Notes under the pieces: generated by a model
Told to the model about the DNA's origin: nothing
Databases searched by the model: none
What the model saw: only the letters and a program-made list of their open reading frames with translations
Program-made: the position numbers and the translations under genes
Shown here: positions 8,200 to 22,879 of the stretch, piece after piece
Position numbering within the stretch: the stretch's first letter is position 1
Layout of the letters: the number at the start of each line of letters is the position of its first letter
Assembly (NCBI RefSeq): GCF_028769735.1
Contig: NC_088171.1
Coordinates: 69,767,216-69,831,215, forward strand
DNA: 64,000 bases
From: Zonotrichia leucophrys gambelii
Taxonomy: Eukaryota; Chordata; Aves; Passeriformes; Passerellidae
Direction of reading: 5' to 3'

Positions 8200-9404
8200 G
8201 CTGTTATATAGCAGAAGATGTGAGTAACGTTCCCAGCGGCCGGTCTCCTAAGAGAGGGGAAAGATTTGCTAGGGCATCTTTCGGTTTTGGACTTCTGTGT
8301 TCTTCCTTGGTAATTTAAGACTATTAAGGTTCCCTTTTCCCCGTTTAAGCCTCTCAAACAAAGGACGTTTCAGAAGCTGTACTCTTTAGACATCAGTATG
8401 TTTCTGGGTGCTGGCAGTAAAACGAGCTCAAACTCCTTCTTCTGAATTTAAGGGTGACTAAAATGACAGGGAAGAAAAAAGTGGACAGATTTTTAAGTTA
8501 ATTTGATCTGATTTTGTTTTGATATTTGATTTTATTGCAGTACCTTCTACCCTAGGAATTCAACCCTTGTTTAGTCTAAAGAACTCCAGTGGCTGCAGAG
8601 CCAGCGAGAGTCATGACCAAGAGCTATGCCCCTGTGAGGACAAGGTATTTACATTTTAGCCATACAGTTAAAAATTCCCTGCATCTTTTAACATTTGTTA
8701 ACAGCCATTGAGCATTCCCAAATACTTCACATTTCAGAAAGAGAAATTCTGTGTTAGATATCCAGCACACTGAGACTTCTAATCACAGCAGCAGTGACGC
8801 AGTACTCATCTCTGAGACTTGTGGGGATTTACGGTGTCAAAGTGCTGGGGAAAGCTGAAATTTCCAGCATTAGAAAAACCCCTGAAATCTAGATGTATAC
8901 GTTTAGTCTCAGCATTGTGAAAGAGTCCAGGAAGGCAGACCCAAAACTCAGCATGCATTTGCTGGTCTGTAGGGATCCCTGTGGCTGCTATGCTAAAGGA
9001 GCACCAGTGGGTATAAAACATGGGAAGGTCTGTGTTTCTGCAGCTCTTCCTTACCGCTCTTTTCTTTGACAATAGTCTATTCTCTTCCTCTTACTCTCTT
9101 GATTCCTTGCCTGCTAACATGTCCCTGACTGCTTTGTTTCCTATGTTTTGATTGTAGGGAGTTACAAGATGCTTTTTTCCCCCTTTAGCAGTGTTGTAAC
9201 CCAAGTAGCACCCAACAACAGTCTCACACCTCTGCTGTGTCTGGAAAAAAGTCACTGCTGACTTTCAGCCTAGGACTTCAGCCCTCACAGTCACTTTGTC
9301 CTTTCAGGTGGGCTCAAAGAAGGATGTGAGCAGAGAACTTGTAGGTACACTTCTAGTCTATCCTAGTGAAGAGGTTGTGTATCCAGAAATCTGCATGAGC
9401 TTTT
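8200..9404. other. Intergenic, nothing recognised
   Basis: AT-rich unique-looking DNA without a coding frame of note, repeat family or RNA gene that I can identify. Confidence 0.5.
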
Positions 9405-9700
9405 CCAACCAGACCGGTCGGCCTAATGCACTAGTAATGCAAACCGTGCCTCCCTAATGACCCCGGAGCGCCACAGCTACAAGAGAGCTACAACTAAATT
9501 ACAAATAGTTAGTCATGTAGACTGATGGCATAGCTCACATTTGGTGAGGTGCTGAGGTAAATGGATTGAACATAGACTAATCCAAACATTTCCATTATTA
9601 GAACACGCTAGGCAGAGTCTCCGTGGGATGGGAAAGAAATCACGCTGGAGTGCCTCAAACAGTTTGCGTGTGATCCGCTGTAATCTTACATATATATTTT
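9405..9700. promoter_or_regulatory. Candidate conserved non-coding element
   Basis: Many CpGs are retained in AT-rich surroundings. Homeodomain-type TAAT cores (CCTAATGCACTAGTAATGC, CCCTAATGACC) lie at 9422-9461, and the block 9600-9680 has further CpGs (AACACGCTAGG, TTTGCGTGTGATCCGC). No open frame explains the composition. The call is inferred from composition and motifs. Confidence 0.35.
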
Positions 9701-10248
9701 CTCCATTCTCTGGTTTCATCACAGTCTTACTGCCTCAGTGGAGGGATTTTGCTTGTGAGGGTGTTTATATTACACAGAAAAAACCCCACTCAACCACTTG
9801 AAAGCTGGGATCATTTGAGTAATCATTTTAACTTTGGCAAAATTAGCCAAATGCTGAGATATCTTATGTGGGATGTTGAATTTCTAGCCGGTAGTGGACC
9901 AAAGCATTCTATAAAAAAATGAGTTTATCAATCCCATTAAATCTCCTTGCCCATTATTCTATTAAGACCAACAGCAGATTAACATCTTGCTGTGCTTTGG
10001 CTCAGCTAGAAAAATACCTTTAGCCAACACAATATTTTCAGTTTAGTGTGACAGTTTTAGCCTGCTTTGGAGGCAAGAAAAGTAAAGATTTTTTTAACTC
10101 AATAACAATAAGCCTGATTTTATTGAACTAGAAAGATTTGCTCATAACATATACATGAAGTAATATTTAAATAAGACTGTTCAATAAAATGCTAGGTATG
10201 TCACTTAGAGAAAGCAAGGTGCTGTTTTCAATTATAATTTTAATATAC

Positions 10249-10348
10249 CTGAGCACGTGAGTACTCCCATTAAAGTCAATGGGATTATGCAGACGCTTAG
10301 AGTTAAAAGTGCTTTGCTGAAGAAGGATGATAGGACTAGAATTAAACA
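10249..10348. repeat. Old amniote-type interspersed repeat relic
   Basis: The block around CCCATTAAAGTCAATGGG followed by GATTATGCAGACGCTTAGAG and GTGCTTTGCTGAA resembles a repeat abundant in turtle and crocodile genomes (CCCATTGAAGTCAATGGG with CACATGCTTAAGTGCTTTGCTGAA). Recognition is from memory of that consensus and the exact family name is uncertain. Confidence 0.5.
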
Positions 10349-11705
10349 CTACAGGTTCCTCCTATGTGCTGCAGCTGAGGTCTGTATAAGAAAAGGAGTA
10401 GAATATACCTGATTCATATACAGGATGAAAATTAATTCAAAACATACTCCAGCTTTGAATAGAGATGTATTCTGCAAAACCTGCTGGCATTAATCTGCAT
10501 GAAATACTGCCTTAGCTAATAAGAACACCCGGGCTTTATTTATACATTGAGCCATTTGATAGATATAAATGAAGAAAGAGGTAAATAGAAGCCAACATAG
10601 TTTTGAATAAAAGCCCAGAGGTTCTTTCAGAGTTCAATGATCTTTGTGTCTAGATTATAAAGAATTCAGAGCAGCTTCATGTGACTTGCCAACTACTGAA
10701 TAGAGCTCCAAAACATCTGTAATATTAAACAACTTCAAGCCTCCTTTTTATGCTTGTTTTCATCCAGCAGTGATTTATAGAAATCTATTGGCTTCTCCAC
10801 TGGTCTTTTCTAAAAAGAAATATGCAGGGAGGAGGAGGAGGTTTTAAAATATGTTGGGATACTGCTACCAAACTGCAGCTGGAAATTAGAGATATTTTAA
10901 CAGTGGATTTAGATTAATTTAGAAGATTATGGAGAAATGCTAACTGCCTTACATTGATTATTTTAAGCATTGCAAAATGAATTTGTGGTGGTGTGCAAAG
11001 TACAACTGAGTTCACAGGTAATGTGATGTTTTTAGGGCGATTCAAAGAGACTGTGCTGCTTTTGAGGAACAGGATTTCTTGGACTGGATCCCCACTGGTA
11101 ACATTTTCCTTGCAGTAGAGTTGTAGCCCATTAATTCTTACTGTCCAAATATAGGTAGCATTAGTTTAAATTAGAAGTTTTATAACTGATTTAGTTGAGC
11201 TACTGAAATCCCTTATGTACACAATCTTATCTCATTTTCAGAGATCCTCTTTGGATTGGTTTATACCTGTCCCGATTAACATATACCAAACACATTTTAC
11301 TTGATGAAAAATCTCTCTAACTAGTTTAAAATCATTCTTTGAGACAGTGTCTCATGCACAACAATTTTCTGATATGATGAAAAGTGTGATTTAGTTCAAA
11401 CCGCATAACTGGTGTTTATGGACACTCCATTACTGTAATCCCTCTTTTAGACACGTACAGCTGCAAGCTGCACCAATACGACCAACTTTAAAGTGGTATC
11501 AGCTGCCCAAAACTCATTGAAACTAAACAAGGCAGTGTCTGTGACTAGGTGTTCTTGTGTTAAAGGACTGCAGCTTTTCCCTTTGAAATAGCTGAATGTT
11601 AGAAACTGGATCCAAAGCATGATCAATACTATAACTTTCTGGACAGCCTTACTTATGGAATCAAGGCCTTAAAATCAGACCTTGAGCCTTCTTGAATAAA
11701 TGTTT

Positions 11706-11768
11706 TCTTGTGTTGTTTTGTTTGGTTGGTTTTTTTTTTTTGCTGGGGAGGTGTTTGTTTTTTTTTAA
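11706..11768. repeat. T-rich low-complexity run
   Basis: Runs of T and GTTT units with an embedded GCTGGGGAGG. It has no poly(A) signal or target-site duplication that would mark a recent retrocopy. Confidence 0.7.
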
Positions 11769-14700
11769 TCTGAATGTTTCCTTGACAGAGATTTGTTGAC
11801 CACTGGTGGCTTTCAGAGCACTTTCTGGTGGCTTAGAGAAAGTTATTTGGTTATGGGATGGTGCTTCTCATCCTCTGTGCTGGAGACAATATGAACAGTT
11901 GGGAGGGGGAAGATGTAGTGAAGATTAGAGTCAGCTACAGGATTCACTCCTCTTTAAAAAAGGAATAAAGAGCCTTCAATAGGCTCAAATAAAAGATAAA
12001 TTAAAATTGCAGAACACAGAAATATTTCCGTGTTCTTCCACTTGTCTTTTAACACATGGTATCTTAATGTCAGATGGTGTCCCGGCCATTAATGAAGGGA
12101 AAGCAGAGTTGATCATCACAGAGGAAAAAGGGGCATCAGAAAAGCACTGAAGGAGTGTACTTTGATTCCAGGTGACTTAACAGGCAGAGCCATAACAGAG
12201 AGGATGAAGATTCCAGGAGAGATGTGAATGTTATCAAGTTGGGGCAATCATCAATAAAAAAGGTTCGAGAACAGGAGTAACATTTGCAGCCAAGATAGGA
12301 AAATCCTCTATGTCATAATGAAAGCCAGAATTATTAGGTCCCTTAAAATCAGATATCAAGTTCTACTCGTCATATCAAGTGCTAAATCCTGCTTTGATTG
12401 CAGTGTACCCCCTTTTCCTTTCTGAAAGAGAAACAAGCTGCCCTGGGAAGCGGGAACACCCCACACATCAGTGTGCTTAGTCTTGCTTAGTGTGAGGCAG
12501 CAAGGATGAGTGGACAGGAAAAAAGCAATAGCTCAAGATAAGTGACCTCCAGTAAACAAACATAAGCTTGTTCCAGGGCAGAAGAGGAGCAGGGGGTAGG
12601 AGAATTCTGGCTTGACTACTCGTTGAAGGTGTCCAGTGTAGTCTGAGCAAGCACAACCAGAGTGCAGGACTCAGCCAAGTTGCTCAGCAGGCTCAGAGGC
12701 TCTGTCAATAAAGCAGTAGAAACTGTTTGGTGAAGTCTATCTTAGACACAGGCACATGTAAAGCAGTCCAGCCTTGCTCAAGCTTCCAGCAGTAGGCAGT
12801 ATGGAGAAACATGCAGAGATGGTAGCTCTTCAAATTCCTTTTTTTAAAGCATTATTTCTTCCACGGGAATCAACAAGTCTTCTGAATTTCAGAAGACTAC
12901 TTTATCCCTGGATATGTGCCATTTCAGGCTTTCTCAAAGATGGCAAATGCTCATCCCTGCCAACATCCTGGGAAGTGCAACTGGCACATAGCAGCCCACT
13001 GCAGCCTCCAGACAGTGAAGCCTGATCTAGCCCCCAAGAGAGGAAAGGACCACAGCTCTGTGCTTGCCTTCAGCAAGGCCATAACGAGGACAAGGATGGG
13101 TCTCAGCTGGAGCACTTTATGCCCGATGTCAGTGTGTTTGTGATGGTAACAGAGGTGAATATTCAGGAAGGTGATGACAGCAGCAAGAGTCTAATCTTCT
13201 GCTGTCCCCTTTCACATTTCCATGCCTGTTGGTTACCCAGAAGATTTCTATGTCTGCCAAATTGAGCTTTATTTCAATCCTGGGACACAAACCTTGCTCC
13301 CATACTACTTCAGACAATGGCCTTTGTTACCAAAACTATGGGGGCAAGGAATGACTGTGAGTGATTCATACACTACTGTTTCTGTTCTAATATTATATCA
13401 CCAGATATGCAGACCTCTGCAAGCCCTTGACATTTCCTCTGCTTTTTCCACTGATTTCCTCCTTATTGTTACTGATTAGTTGCTTGCACTGCAGTCCTCC
13501 TACAGGATCGGGGTTTAATGATACCCCTTGGCAAAAGGAAAGACATCCACAGCTACTTGTTTCCCACATCTGAAGGAACAACCAGGATTCCCAAAATTAT
13601 TAGTATTTTTTTTACTGTTGTCTGCTGATTCTGAATTCTGAGTCTCTCAGTTCCCACCTGTGGAAGGAAATTTCCTCTAACTCAGTTTCTGAAGGAAGGG
13701 GTCAAGAGAGAAAGTGACCAGAACAAATGAGGGCAGACTCAAGGCAACTCAACACATCAGACCCACGGGAGATGTAGGGAGGGGCAAGAGAGGACAAACA
13801 TTGGATTTAGCCCAGCAGAAGTGGGCTAGGTCTTCTACCAACCATTACTGTATTTGGTTAGATCCTTCTTGGCCCCATCCTTCAAACTTCAAGGGAAATG
13901 TAATCAAAATTCCATGTTCTCATTGAGTAGAGGAGCATCTACTGTAAGCAGCTGACATTTGTCTGTTCCAGGAGATCTCTGTCCTCCTTTTCAACCACCA
14001 CTGGTTGGGTTGGCTGCCTCCTCAGGGATGTATCTAAGAGAAGTACAGAAATACAGACATCTGAGTTGTTTCCACCTGCCCACAGTTGTTTCTGGCTTTA
14101 AGTACCCCCAGGGTCCCCAGGCAGGAGCCACACTCCAGGGGTGAGGAACAGAAAACAGATGGTCATATGAAACAGACCATCCCATCTAGGGGCATTTCAG
14201 GACATAATAATTAGTCGGGAGCATGAACCGTGACAAAACATGGAGCTCCTTCTATATGGAAAAGCCTTTGATGGTTGGCTAGTAACGGCTAAGAATGAGA
14301 CAAGCCATAGTGCACATAGGCTCTGAGTATGCCAAAAAGACCCGTGTGCTGGCAAACATGCTATTCAGCTTGTTCATTTCCTGTACGCTGTTTGAAGCAG
14401 CCAGAGCCCTTTCTCACTATTTAGTCCTTTGAATGCAGAGTAAAATAAAAACAGAAGAAGAAACATGCAGCTAGCAAAAGTTCCAAGCTCAGCACTTCAG
14501 GAGGCACTTGAGCACAGGGAGAGCAGACAGAAGACCCCCCAGAGCTGGGAAAGCCCCCACTTATAGCATATGTTCTTCATAGTCTGCTCTGGGGAGATGT
14601 TAATAAAGTTGTCTCTTGCCCACACAGCTGTCATTCACAAGGTCACTTTTTTCCACCAGAAAGAGGACCTGACAACTCTCTCATGTCCTTACAGACACAG

Positions 14701-15748
14701 GCAGTAGGCAGAAGCCTACAAAAAACCCCATCTGTGCATGAAGTGCACAAGCTTTCATGTTCTTTCAGGTGGACTCACATCATTAAGAAAATGTAGCAAG
14801 TTCCTCATCAGTCCAGTCTCAAAGCCCATGTGCTCTAGGAACTTGTATTTGAAAAGGGAGCAGAAAATTGGTGGACCTTAAAAATACCATTAACAGTCTA
14901 ACATCCCCTGCTCCTTGTGAAGTGTCTCTGGAGGGTGTGACCTACATCCTGAATGTCCTTCCTTGTTTTAAAAAGATAGTCATCACACATAATTTTGCCA
15001 GGGCATTCAGTTCCCAAGATATCCACTTAGCAGTCTAAGAATTTCCGATTGAACTCAGAATTGATTTATTTTCCGAGCCCATAGGTGAATTATGCACATA
15101 CAGATATTAAGAATACATAAGGTATTCTTTCATCCTGCTAAGCCTATTCCACCCCAGGTGCTTCAGGAGATGCAAGAAATTTTGCAGCAGTCAAGTCTGT
15201 ATCCACACCAATCTCTCTTAGAGTGAGATTTGCACTCATATTTAAACTCAGCTCTTGGCCTCTCTAGCATCCTGTGCTGGGGGATATCAGAGGTAGCTAG
15301 TTAGTATTTTAAAGATACATTTCTTTCTGTGCATTCTTCTGTGTTTATTTTGTCTTAGTTGCCAAAACAGAAGCTCTTGATTCATATCAATTACTTTTTT
15401 ATTATTTTTAACTGATTTTGCCACATCTGCCCTTGTCCCCTTCCTGAAGCAGCTCAGCACCATCTTCAGATATCCTGGCCTCTGGCTTTTTACTGTGATA
15501 CCTTTAAATCTCCCATCACAGAAAATTAAAACTGCTTGGGCAGGAGACTGCATTTTTCTATAGCATGCATATTAACAGTAGTTGACAAAACCCCTTTTAG
15601 AGAAAAAGTCAAAATAGGAATCTGAGGAAGAGTGATGAGATCTCTTGGAGGTGTCTTTTTTAGAAGAACATGACTCAACCTCTGCATGCACACTTCTTTC
15701 CATCATCTGTAAAACAGCTCTGACAGCAGGCTCAGGTGAAGACATCTT

Positions 15749-15777
15749 GAATCCTGAATCCTGAAACCATGAATCCT
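15749..15777. repeat. Small GAATCCT repeat
   Basis: GAATCCT occurs twice in tandem (15749-15762) and again at 15771-15777. Confidence 0.75.
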
Positions 15778-16550
15778 GGCCAAGATGCCAAATCCTGAAC
15801 AACAAGTAATAGACAAAATTGCATTGCTGGCTTCTAGAGTCATGCTGTGTAGTCCCCACAATTCTCCACAGGAAGCAGAAGTTTCTATCAAGCTGCCTTC
15901 AGAAAGACCCAAGTCTTTTTTCAGAGCTATTATCAAGTGCTCCCCCACACATGAATATTTCGTCTTCCCCTCTACTGCATCTTTTTTTGCATTTTCCCCC
16001 ACTTACCTCTATCCGCCATTGTATTGGGCCATTGCCTGCTTTACTGAAGTGGCACTGACATGCTGCCCCCACAGAAGCACTGAGCTTTGACTAAAATACA
16101 TAACTTCATCAATTTGGCATCCTTACTCTCATTCCCCTCTCCAGACTGCCAATATATTTGTTAAATAGTACTAGACTCTGGCACTTCTGTGTCAACATTT
16201 TTTCAGAGACAAAAATTGACTATTTTTTATGTCAATTGCCTCCAATTTCTTAGATATCTTCGTTTCATGGTTTCTCATCACGTGATAGCTTTAATTTCTT
16301 TAGTAAAAACTTAATAAAGATCTCATCAAAGCTCTTTAATAGAAGGATGTGGGACGCTGGAATTTTGGTTTGGTATTTTTTATTTGTTTGGTTGGGATTG
16401 TTGTATTTTTTGATACAACAATTAGGCTGGAAACATATAGATGCAATTGAAAAATCAATTCCCAGAGTGTATACATTGCTTTTCAGGCCTGTGGATAAAC
16501 TTCTCAACTTAGTTACACCAGTGCAAACTAAGAAAGCAAGCAAAAGCTTT

Positions 16551-16576
16551 GTTAGTTTGGGCTGTTAGTTTGGGCT
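16551..16576. repeat. 13-bp tandem duplication
   Basis: Two perfect adjacent copies of GTTAGTTTGGGCT, a recent-looking slippage duplication. Confidence 0.9.
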
Positions 16577-19500
16577 GATTACTTGGGCATACTTATCCTA
16601 ACTGAAAGAAAAACCTGCTAACAATATTTTGGAATTTTACAGTCTGATCAGATATTGTATTATAAATATAATAAGCTAATATTTTCAATAACAATGTCGT
16701 TTGTAAAATCACCTTGTCCACTGCACTGGAAACACTAAACACTTGCAGATACCAGTGTTTTGTTATTGAATGCACATGCTAATGCAGTAACAGTGATCTG
16801 GAGAACACAGTAGGAAGAGATGAGAATGAGAAAGAAAACCAGCAAAAATGAGGAACCCATAGAAAATTAAAAATAAAATTTGTTATGAGATATGTCACCA
16901 TGTCTTTCCTAAGTGTTATTTTCTGTGCAGTGAGAAACAAAGGAGGTGGGTAGGAGGAAGTGCTCAGGAAATGAAATAAAGGAGGTTCTAAGGTTCCCCC
17001 AGAGAGAGTGAGCAACGCCCAGGGCATCGGGAGGCAGCTGATGATCCCAGTCCTGGCCTGTTTGGCCCAGGAGCTGGCATGCCACCAGCCCCATCCAGAC
17101 CCAGCACTGACAGACATTCCAGTCCAACACCATTTCCGACAGAAAGACAGAGAGCTGTGTCCTGCCTCTCCCAGCCCAAGAGCAGAGGTGCCAAGATGCC
17201 ATGGAACTTGCCCAAAATTTGGGAGAGAAGAATGAAGCTTCAGTCATATTCACGCGTGCAGGCCTTCTTTTGTTATTTTAACCCAGTTACAGAAGCAATG
17301 TGTTCCTGTTGATTTTTTAAACCCTATTTTGTTTAGAAAAGGCCAAACTGCGTCACTGGATGGATGCATTGTCTGGTTGCAGAGCTCCCAGGAGTGGGGA
17401 ACTTCCAGCCAGCTTCCAAACCAGCTCAGCAAAATGAGGAGACAAGGGGATCTGAAACCAGAGATCTAGTCTGAAAGGGATGGTCCCCATCTGAAATGAG
17501 GGAGAACACAGGGAAGGGGTGCCCAAGGAGAGCAAGGGAGAGCAGCAGGCACATTGGCCATGGAGGGGTTTTGTTGATATTGGCAGATGGATACTGGCTC
17601 TCATCATAATTTGGGACTGGGGCATGCTGATGTGAGCAAGGCTTTCACAGCTGTCAGGGTTTCCCCCTCTTTCATTTGTGATTCTACATTTCGCAGACAC
17701 AAAATTGCCTGGGAAATAAGTCTGGGGAAAGCCTGACATCCCCTTGGTCCTGAGAGGTGCCACCAAGGAGATGTATCACCAGTAATGTGTCCGGAAAATA
17801 GGGAAACCCAGAGGAATGACTACAGGAGAAGGATGGCTTTACAAAAAGCTAGCCTACAAAGAAAGGTTTCTGATCCATGAATGGGAAAGCACATATGGGA
17901 TTAGGTCTGGGAAACAGATATGAATAAAGAAAAAGACAAAAGAGAAGTGGTCAGAGTCATTCTGACGGAGAAAGAGAATGGGAAACCCAAAGAAAGGAAA
18001 GCATTGTGCAATGGGTGGGGTGGGACAGAAGGAGGCTGGGGCGGTTGGGAGGACTGAATAAAATGATGATGCTGAGAAGGCCTTTCCAAATGAAAGAGGG
18101 AAGTTGGGATGGCTAACATGCAGGAGGGGAAGTCCTTCCTGTTTGGTACACTGCAGGAGGGGAACAGCTGCCGAAACACAGCAATGCATGCAATGAAAAT
18201 GCATGAGGTCATGGGGAAAAGACAAATCTGCATGGAGGTGAAAATGATATTTCATTAATCCTGGATAGGCCATGTCCTACTCATTTCTTTAGAGGTTTTA
18301 TTTTCCTCTCTCCAAGACATACCTAGGTGACTAAAGGCATATCAGATCCTTACTGAAGCGCATGTGGTTTCTGTGCTCAGAGGGACATGGAGATCTCAAT
18401 ATATGGTATCCCCTATTAAAAATGGTTTTTGCTGCCCCATAAAAATGCAATTAGTGTGCACATGGATAACATTCGTTGATTCCTTCAAATGAGTTTTAGC
18501 TGTCATAACTGTCTCAGTATTCCTGTTTTCCTTATACCTGTAGTCTGTCTGCAGAGATAAAGTCACTGAGAGAATATAGATTTTCTTCTTCAGAAAAGTC
18601 TTATTTTTGTCTTATCAGTGAAATAAGTACATCCTGTGCACAGAGACTAAAAAAAAAAAAATAAAGAATCCAAATTGCTCAAGACCTCACCATTGGCTTA
18701 CACTGCCAGATTATTATAAAATGGCTTAAGTAAATAAATAACATTGCATTGTCCAAAAACTCCTTTCTTGGAAAGCTTTATATCCAAGCTCTTTAGGCAG
18801 TGAAGGTAGCATTAACATCTTCCTGGTCCTTTAAAAAGTAGTCTGCAACATTGCCATAAAAAATGTGGAGAAAAGATACTCCAAAATTATTCCAAATAAG
18901 GAAAATCTGAAGCATAATTTATTACAGCTATAAATTCTCATGTAAATGTCAGCAACCAGTAGGTCCTGGATTTCAGTGATGGCAGCTCTCCTAGTAGGAA
19001 AGATACAGTGTTTGGTTTGAGGCTGTAAAAATGTTCATCTGTAGCCTTTGGACAGCCAGTATTGAGAAACTGCCTCCCAGCCAAGGAAAGAGACTCAAGT
19101 GTGACAGATTCCTGTTAGGATTTGTGTCATGGCAACAAGAGCACTGGCAAAGCAGGGTGGTTGGTGTGGGACGCTGTGTGTCATCTTCCAGGATCAACCT
19201 CAGCTTTCATCTGGGGAACCCAGGATGCCTTTACTAGGGAAGGCATGTGCCACTTCAGCAAGACAAGAAGCCTGTTGCCTAAAATTGGATGCTGTTTGTC
19301 ACTCATCACTCCCAGGGCTTTTGGGATCTGCAGTATCTTGAGAGACCCAGTCTGAAGAATATTTGAATTCAGCTTGACTGCTGGTAGCAGAAGCACGGGA
19401 ATAACACCAGGGTTTTGAAGCAAGAAGCCAGTTTCTGCCCCTGGGCTAACTTTTTGTGTGTTTTTATATGATTAGGCCAACATATTTCATCCATGCTTTC

Positions 19501-22500
19501 TTCAGCCCAGGGGAGCAGAGTCTTTGTGCTCATGGCCCCTTGCATGCCCTTCTCCTTAGCTCTGTCTCTGCCCTTGCCTCAGCCTGCTCCCTGGCATGCC
19601 TGAAACAGCTTTTGCCTTTGCTGCAGGGTAATTCAAATGCAAGGCAGGAGGTTATTCACAACAAAAAGCAGCACTAAGGTTGGTCAGCACTCAGTTGTAA
19701 CACAACCTGCCAAGGTAGAGATGCTTGTTATTATCAGATACAAAAATAATTTATTTACAGGTTGACATTCCCAAGGTGAAGAAACAGCACCTATTCAATG
19801 GGAGGAGTGCATCTGGAGCAAGGAACAAGGATGCTCTTCTTTTCCTCATTTTCACTTCTCATCTCCTTTGCTTCAGGATTATTCTCTTTCTATCTCTACC
19901 TCACTCCCAGCAAATTTGAAACCCTTCCTTTGTTTCTGTCCCCTGTTCCCTTTCTCTGCAAGACCTGTACCCAGTGCCAAAATTACAGCTTCCCAGCAGT
20001 GGTGGGAAGGAGCAATGGGGCTGCTCACACTCAGCCCTTTCCCAGGCTGACATGGGTGGTGGCTCTGTGACTGCAGCTCACAGGTTGTGGCTAACCTGCT
20101 TTATAGATGAGACATCTTTGGAGCAAACATTCTGGAGATGCTTACCAGACACTTTGCAGCAGCAAGGCTCAGTCCCTCCCTCCAGGGCTACTCAGCTGGC
20201 TTTGGAGAATGCAGCCTGACCACACAGTATCATGCCATTGATTTTGAAGCCAAATTCCTCACTGATTACTCTTTTTTCCTCAAAACTGAATGTTTACAGG
20301 CAGTAAGTATGAGGTGCTCAAACACTCTTGCAGTTCCATCCCCACGCATTAAAAATGATTGGGAATTTTTCAGTGAGTACCCTCTCATGTTAGTAGGTGC
20401 ACAAGACCATCAGAGAGAATGGAGAAAGCTCTATTTTTATTTGGTGCAAAGATGTCCAAAACTAAAGTAAAATCCAGGGAGTATTAGGTACAGGAAGTGA
20501 CACTGTGAAGGTAGGTGATGTGGGGAGCACCCTTTAGAAGGTCCTCCTCAGGCTTGGATGGGGCTTTGATGACATTTGGCACTCACTGAAAAAGGTCTTG
20601 TCTGTGTCAGCCTATTGCTCATGTCAGCAGCTTGCTCATCACGTCAGCCTCAGGCCCTGCTGGGGCCCCAGGGTCATACAGGGAGAAGAGTTGCTGCCTC
20701 AGATCTTCCTATGGGAAAGCAAATGCAAAGGTGCAGCTTTAGGGAAGAATTAGCCCCTAAACTCTAGAGGAATGAACTTACAAAGAGGTCATCACTGTTT
20801 TTGCAAGATCAGCTTTCCTATATGTTTTAAATCTATACACTTAGAGGTGATGCCTTAGAGAAGAAAGATGCCTTTTTAAATTATGATTTTAATTTCTAAC
20901 TACTGTATTTTAAAGCTGGTCTTGTCAGAAAGTGAGGGCTGCTTGAGTCAAGATCTCAAACTTTTTCTCATTCCACTTCCCATTTCTGCTCCTGTCAAGG
21001 GTGGCTCTGACTGCTTCAGCCTTTCTTTTGAATTTAAAAACACAGATGTAAGCAGATAATGAGGCCACAGGAGGAGAATCCTTCAGGATGTCTTGTTTGG
21101 TTTGGAAATATTTAAATGTCTGCTGCATTTCCTTTGAGCACAAGGCAGGAGTCTGTGGAAGGGCACTGCTCCTTCTGCTGCCCACAGCACTGCTCGGGGT
21201 GGGAGAGCGTGCGTGCATGCAGACACATGTGTGCACGTGTGCATGAGATGGCTCCTAATCTTTTCAGCATGGCTCTCTTGCCTGGGATAATGCAAAACAT
21301 TTCTGTGGGTCACATTTCCCTGGAGGAAAAGGTTTTAACTCTAGTAATTCAGGTGAAGGTTGTTCTATCTAAATAGTCTGCCAGTTTTGCATTACTACAC
21401 TGAATTATTAACTTACTAAATCACGGTGAAGAATGATTCTTTTTGTGGTTTGCATAGGTTTAAGTGCTTGTGGCCATTATGAATGATAATAGGTTATTTT
21501 ATATTAAGATATCATAATCAAAGGGAAAATTTTATTATTGTGTCATATATAAAGCAGTGAATGGTGCCTGGATGAATTATGTGATGAGTCTTAGAATGAG
21601 AGTCAATCACCTTTACAGTGTGGGTGGTACAATGCAGTTGCCCAAGAAATGCCAACAGAAAGAGAAACCTTCCTCATTTTTCTCCATGAAGTTAAAACTG
21701 TGTTGGAGGCTGCTCTTGACTTCCTACTGACAAACACCTTGTGGTCTGACTACCACAGATGGGTCCTGGGCAGAAGTGGAATATAACTCTAATTAAAAGG
21801 CAAGGACACTTCATGGCAGGCAAATGTGTACAGAAGATCAATGGGTTATACCACAGATGAATAAATAAATTTAATATCCATGGACTTTTCATAAGATTTG
21901 AAAAGTCAGTCACATGCAATCCATGGCTTCATCCAAAGACAGCTGAGATCTATAGAAAGTATTAATAATAAAATGCTGTATACAGAAATGTTCAAAAGAA
22001 TTGGCAGTATTCATGCTAGAAAGAGTTGTGCCATTGCCAAATATGAAAGATCACTTGTTGGCTTCACTGTCTTGTTTAGGCCCTGCAGTTCAAATTTAGA
22101 ATATAGCTATCAATATAAAGAGCAATAGAATAAATTTTCAATACATAAATAAGAGAAAATTACAGTCTAATCCAAGAAATCTGATGAATTTGAGAATGCC
22201 CTGACCATGACAAATATTTGTGACATATTGAATTGATTTGTTTGGGCTTTCAGAAACAGGATTGTTTCGAAGAAGTGTAAGTTAGAAATACCATTGCACA
22301 CTGGTTGTGTCCACATATGCTATGCCAACATGTGCTTTTAAGCCTCATCTTAATTACGATTTTTTCATGTATGCTTGAAAGTAACTGTTTTTTATTGCCT
22401 ATGCCTTTGTATGTAATTTTAATCCTTGTATACTGACATATCAATGTTTTTTTCATCCATCTTAAAAATATTCTCAGCTTCCTTTTTTAGCTCACATATT

Positions 22501-22879
22501 TTTGAAAACAAACTAGTGGAAGGATGAAAACCTTCAAATGTTTTATTTCAATTTCTAAGGAGACAATAACTGTGAGGAAATGTTTTCAATGTAACTTATT
22601 GTATCAGTGGAAACTGTATTGTAAAGAACAATTTTTTCTACTTCAGTTCATTGTGCCAACAGCTGAGTGATGCAGCTACTCTGCTGTTAAAAACAGTAGT
22701 AATATTGCAAGTTTTAAGCAGGATACCACAAAATGCACTCTACAACCACAAATGCATTCCAAAATGTTGTTGCTGGTAAATATGTGTCCTTGTGGGCAAG
22801 TCAGGGAGTGGGATAAATCCATCTTCTGAGGATGGACATTGGATGTGAGCTCAGTGAATACGCATAGGCATGCAAGCCT

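Noticed and set aside
12262..12271. GGTTCGAGA, similar to a tRNA B box
   Set aside because: No A box at a suitable distance and no cloverleaf stems.
18648..18664. A run followed by AATAAA, as at the end of a processed retrocopy
   Set aside because: No gene-like sequence precedes it and no target-site duplication is visible.
20535..20600. GGCTTGGATGGGGCTTTGATGA resembles CR1 near its 3' end
   Set aside because: Only about 25 bases match and no other CR1 landmark lies on either side in the right order.
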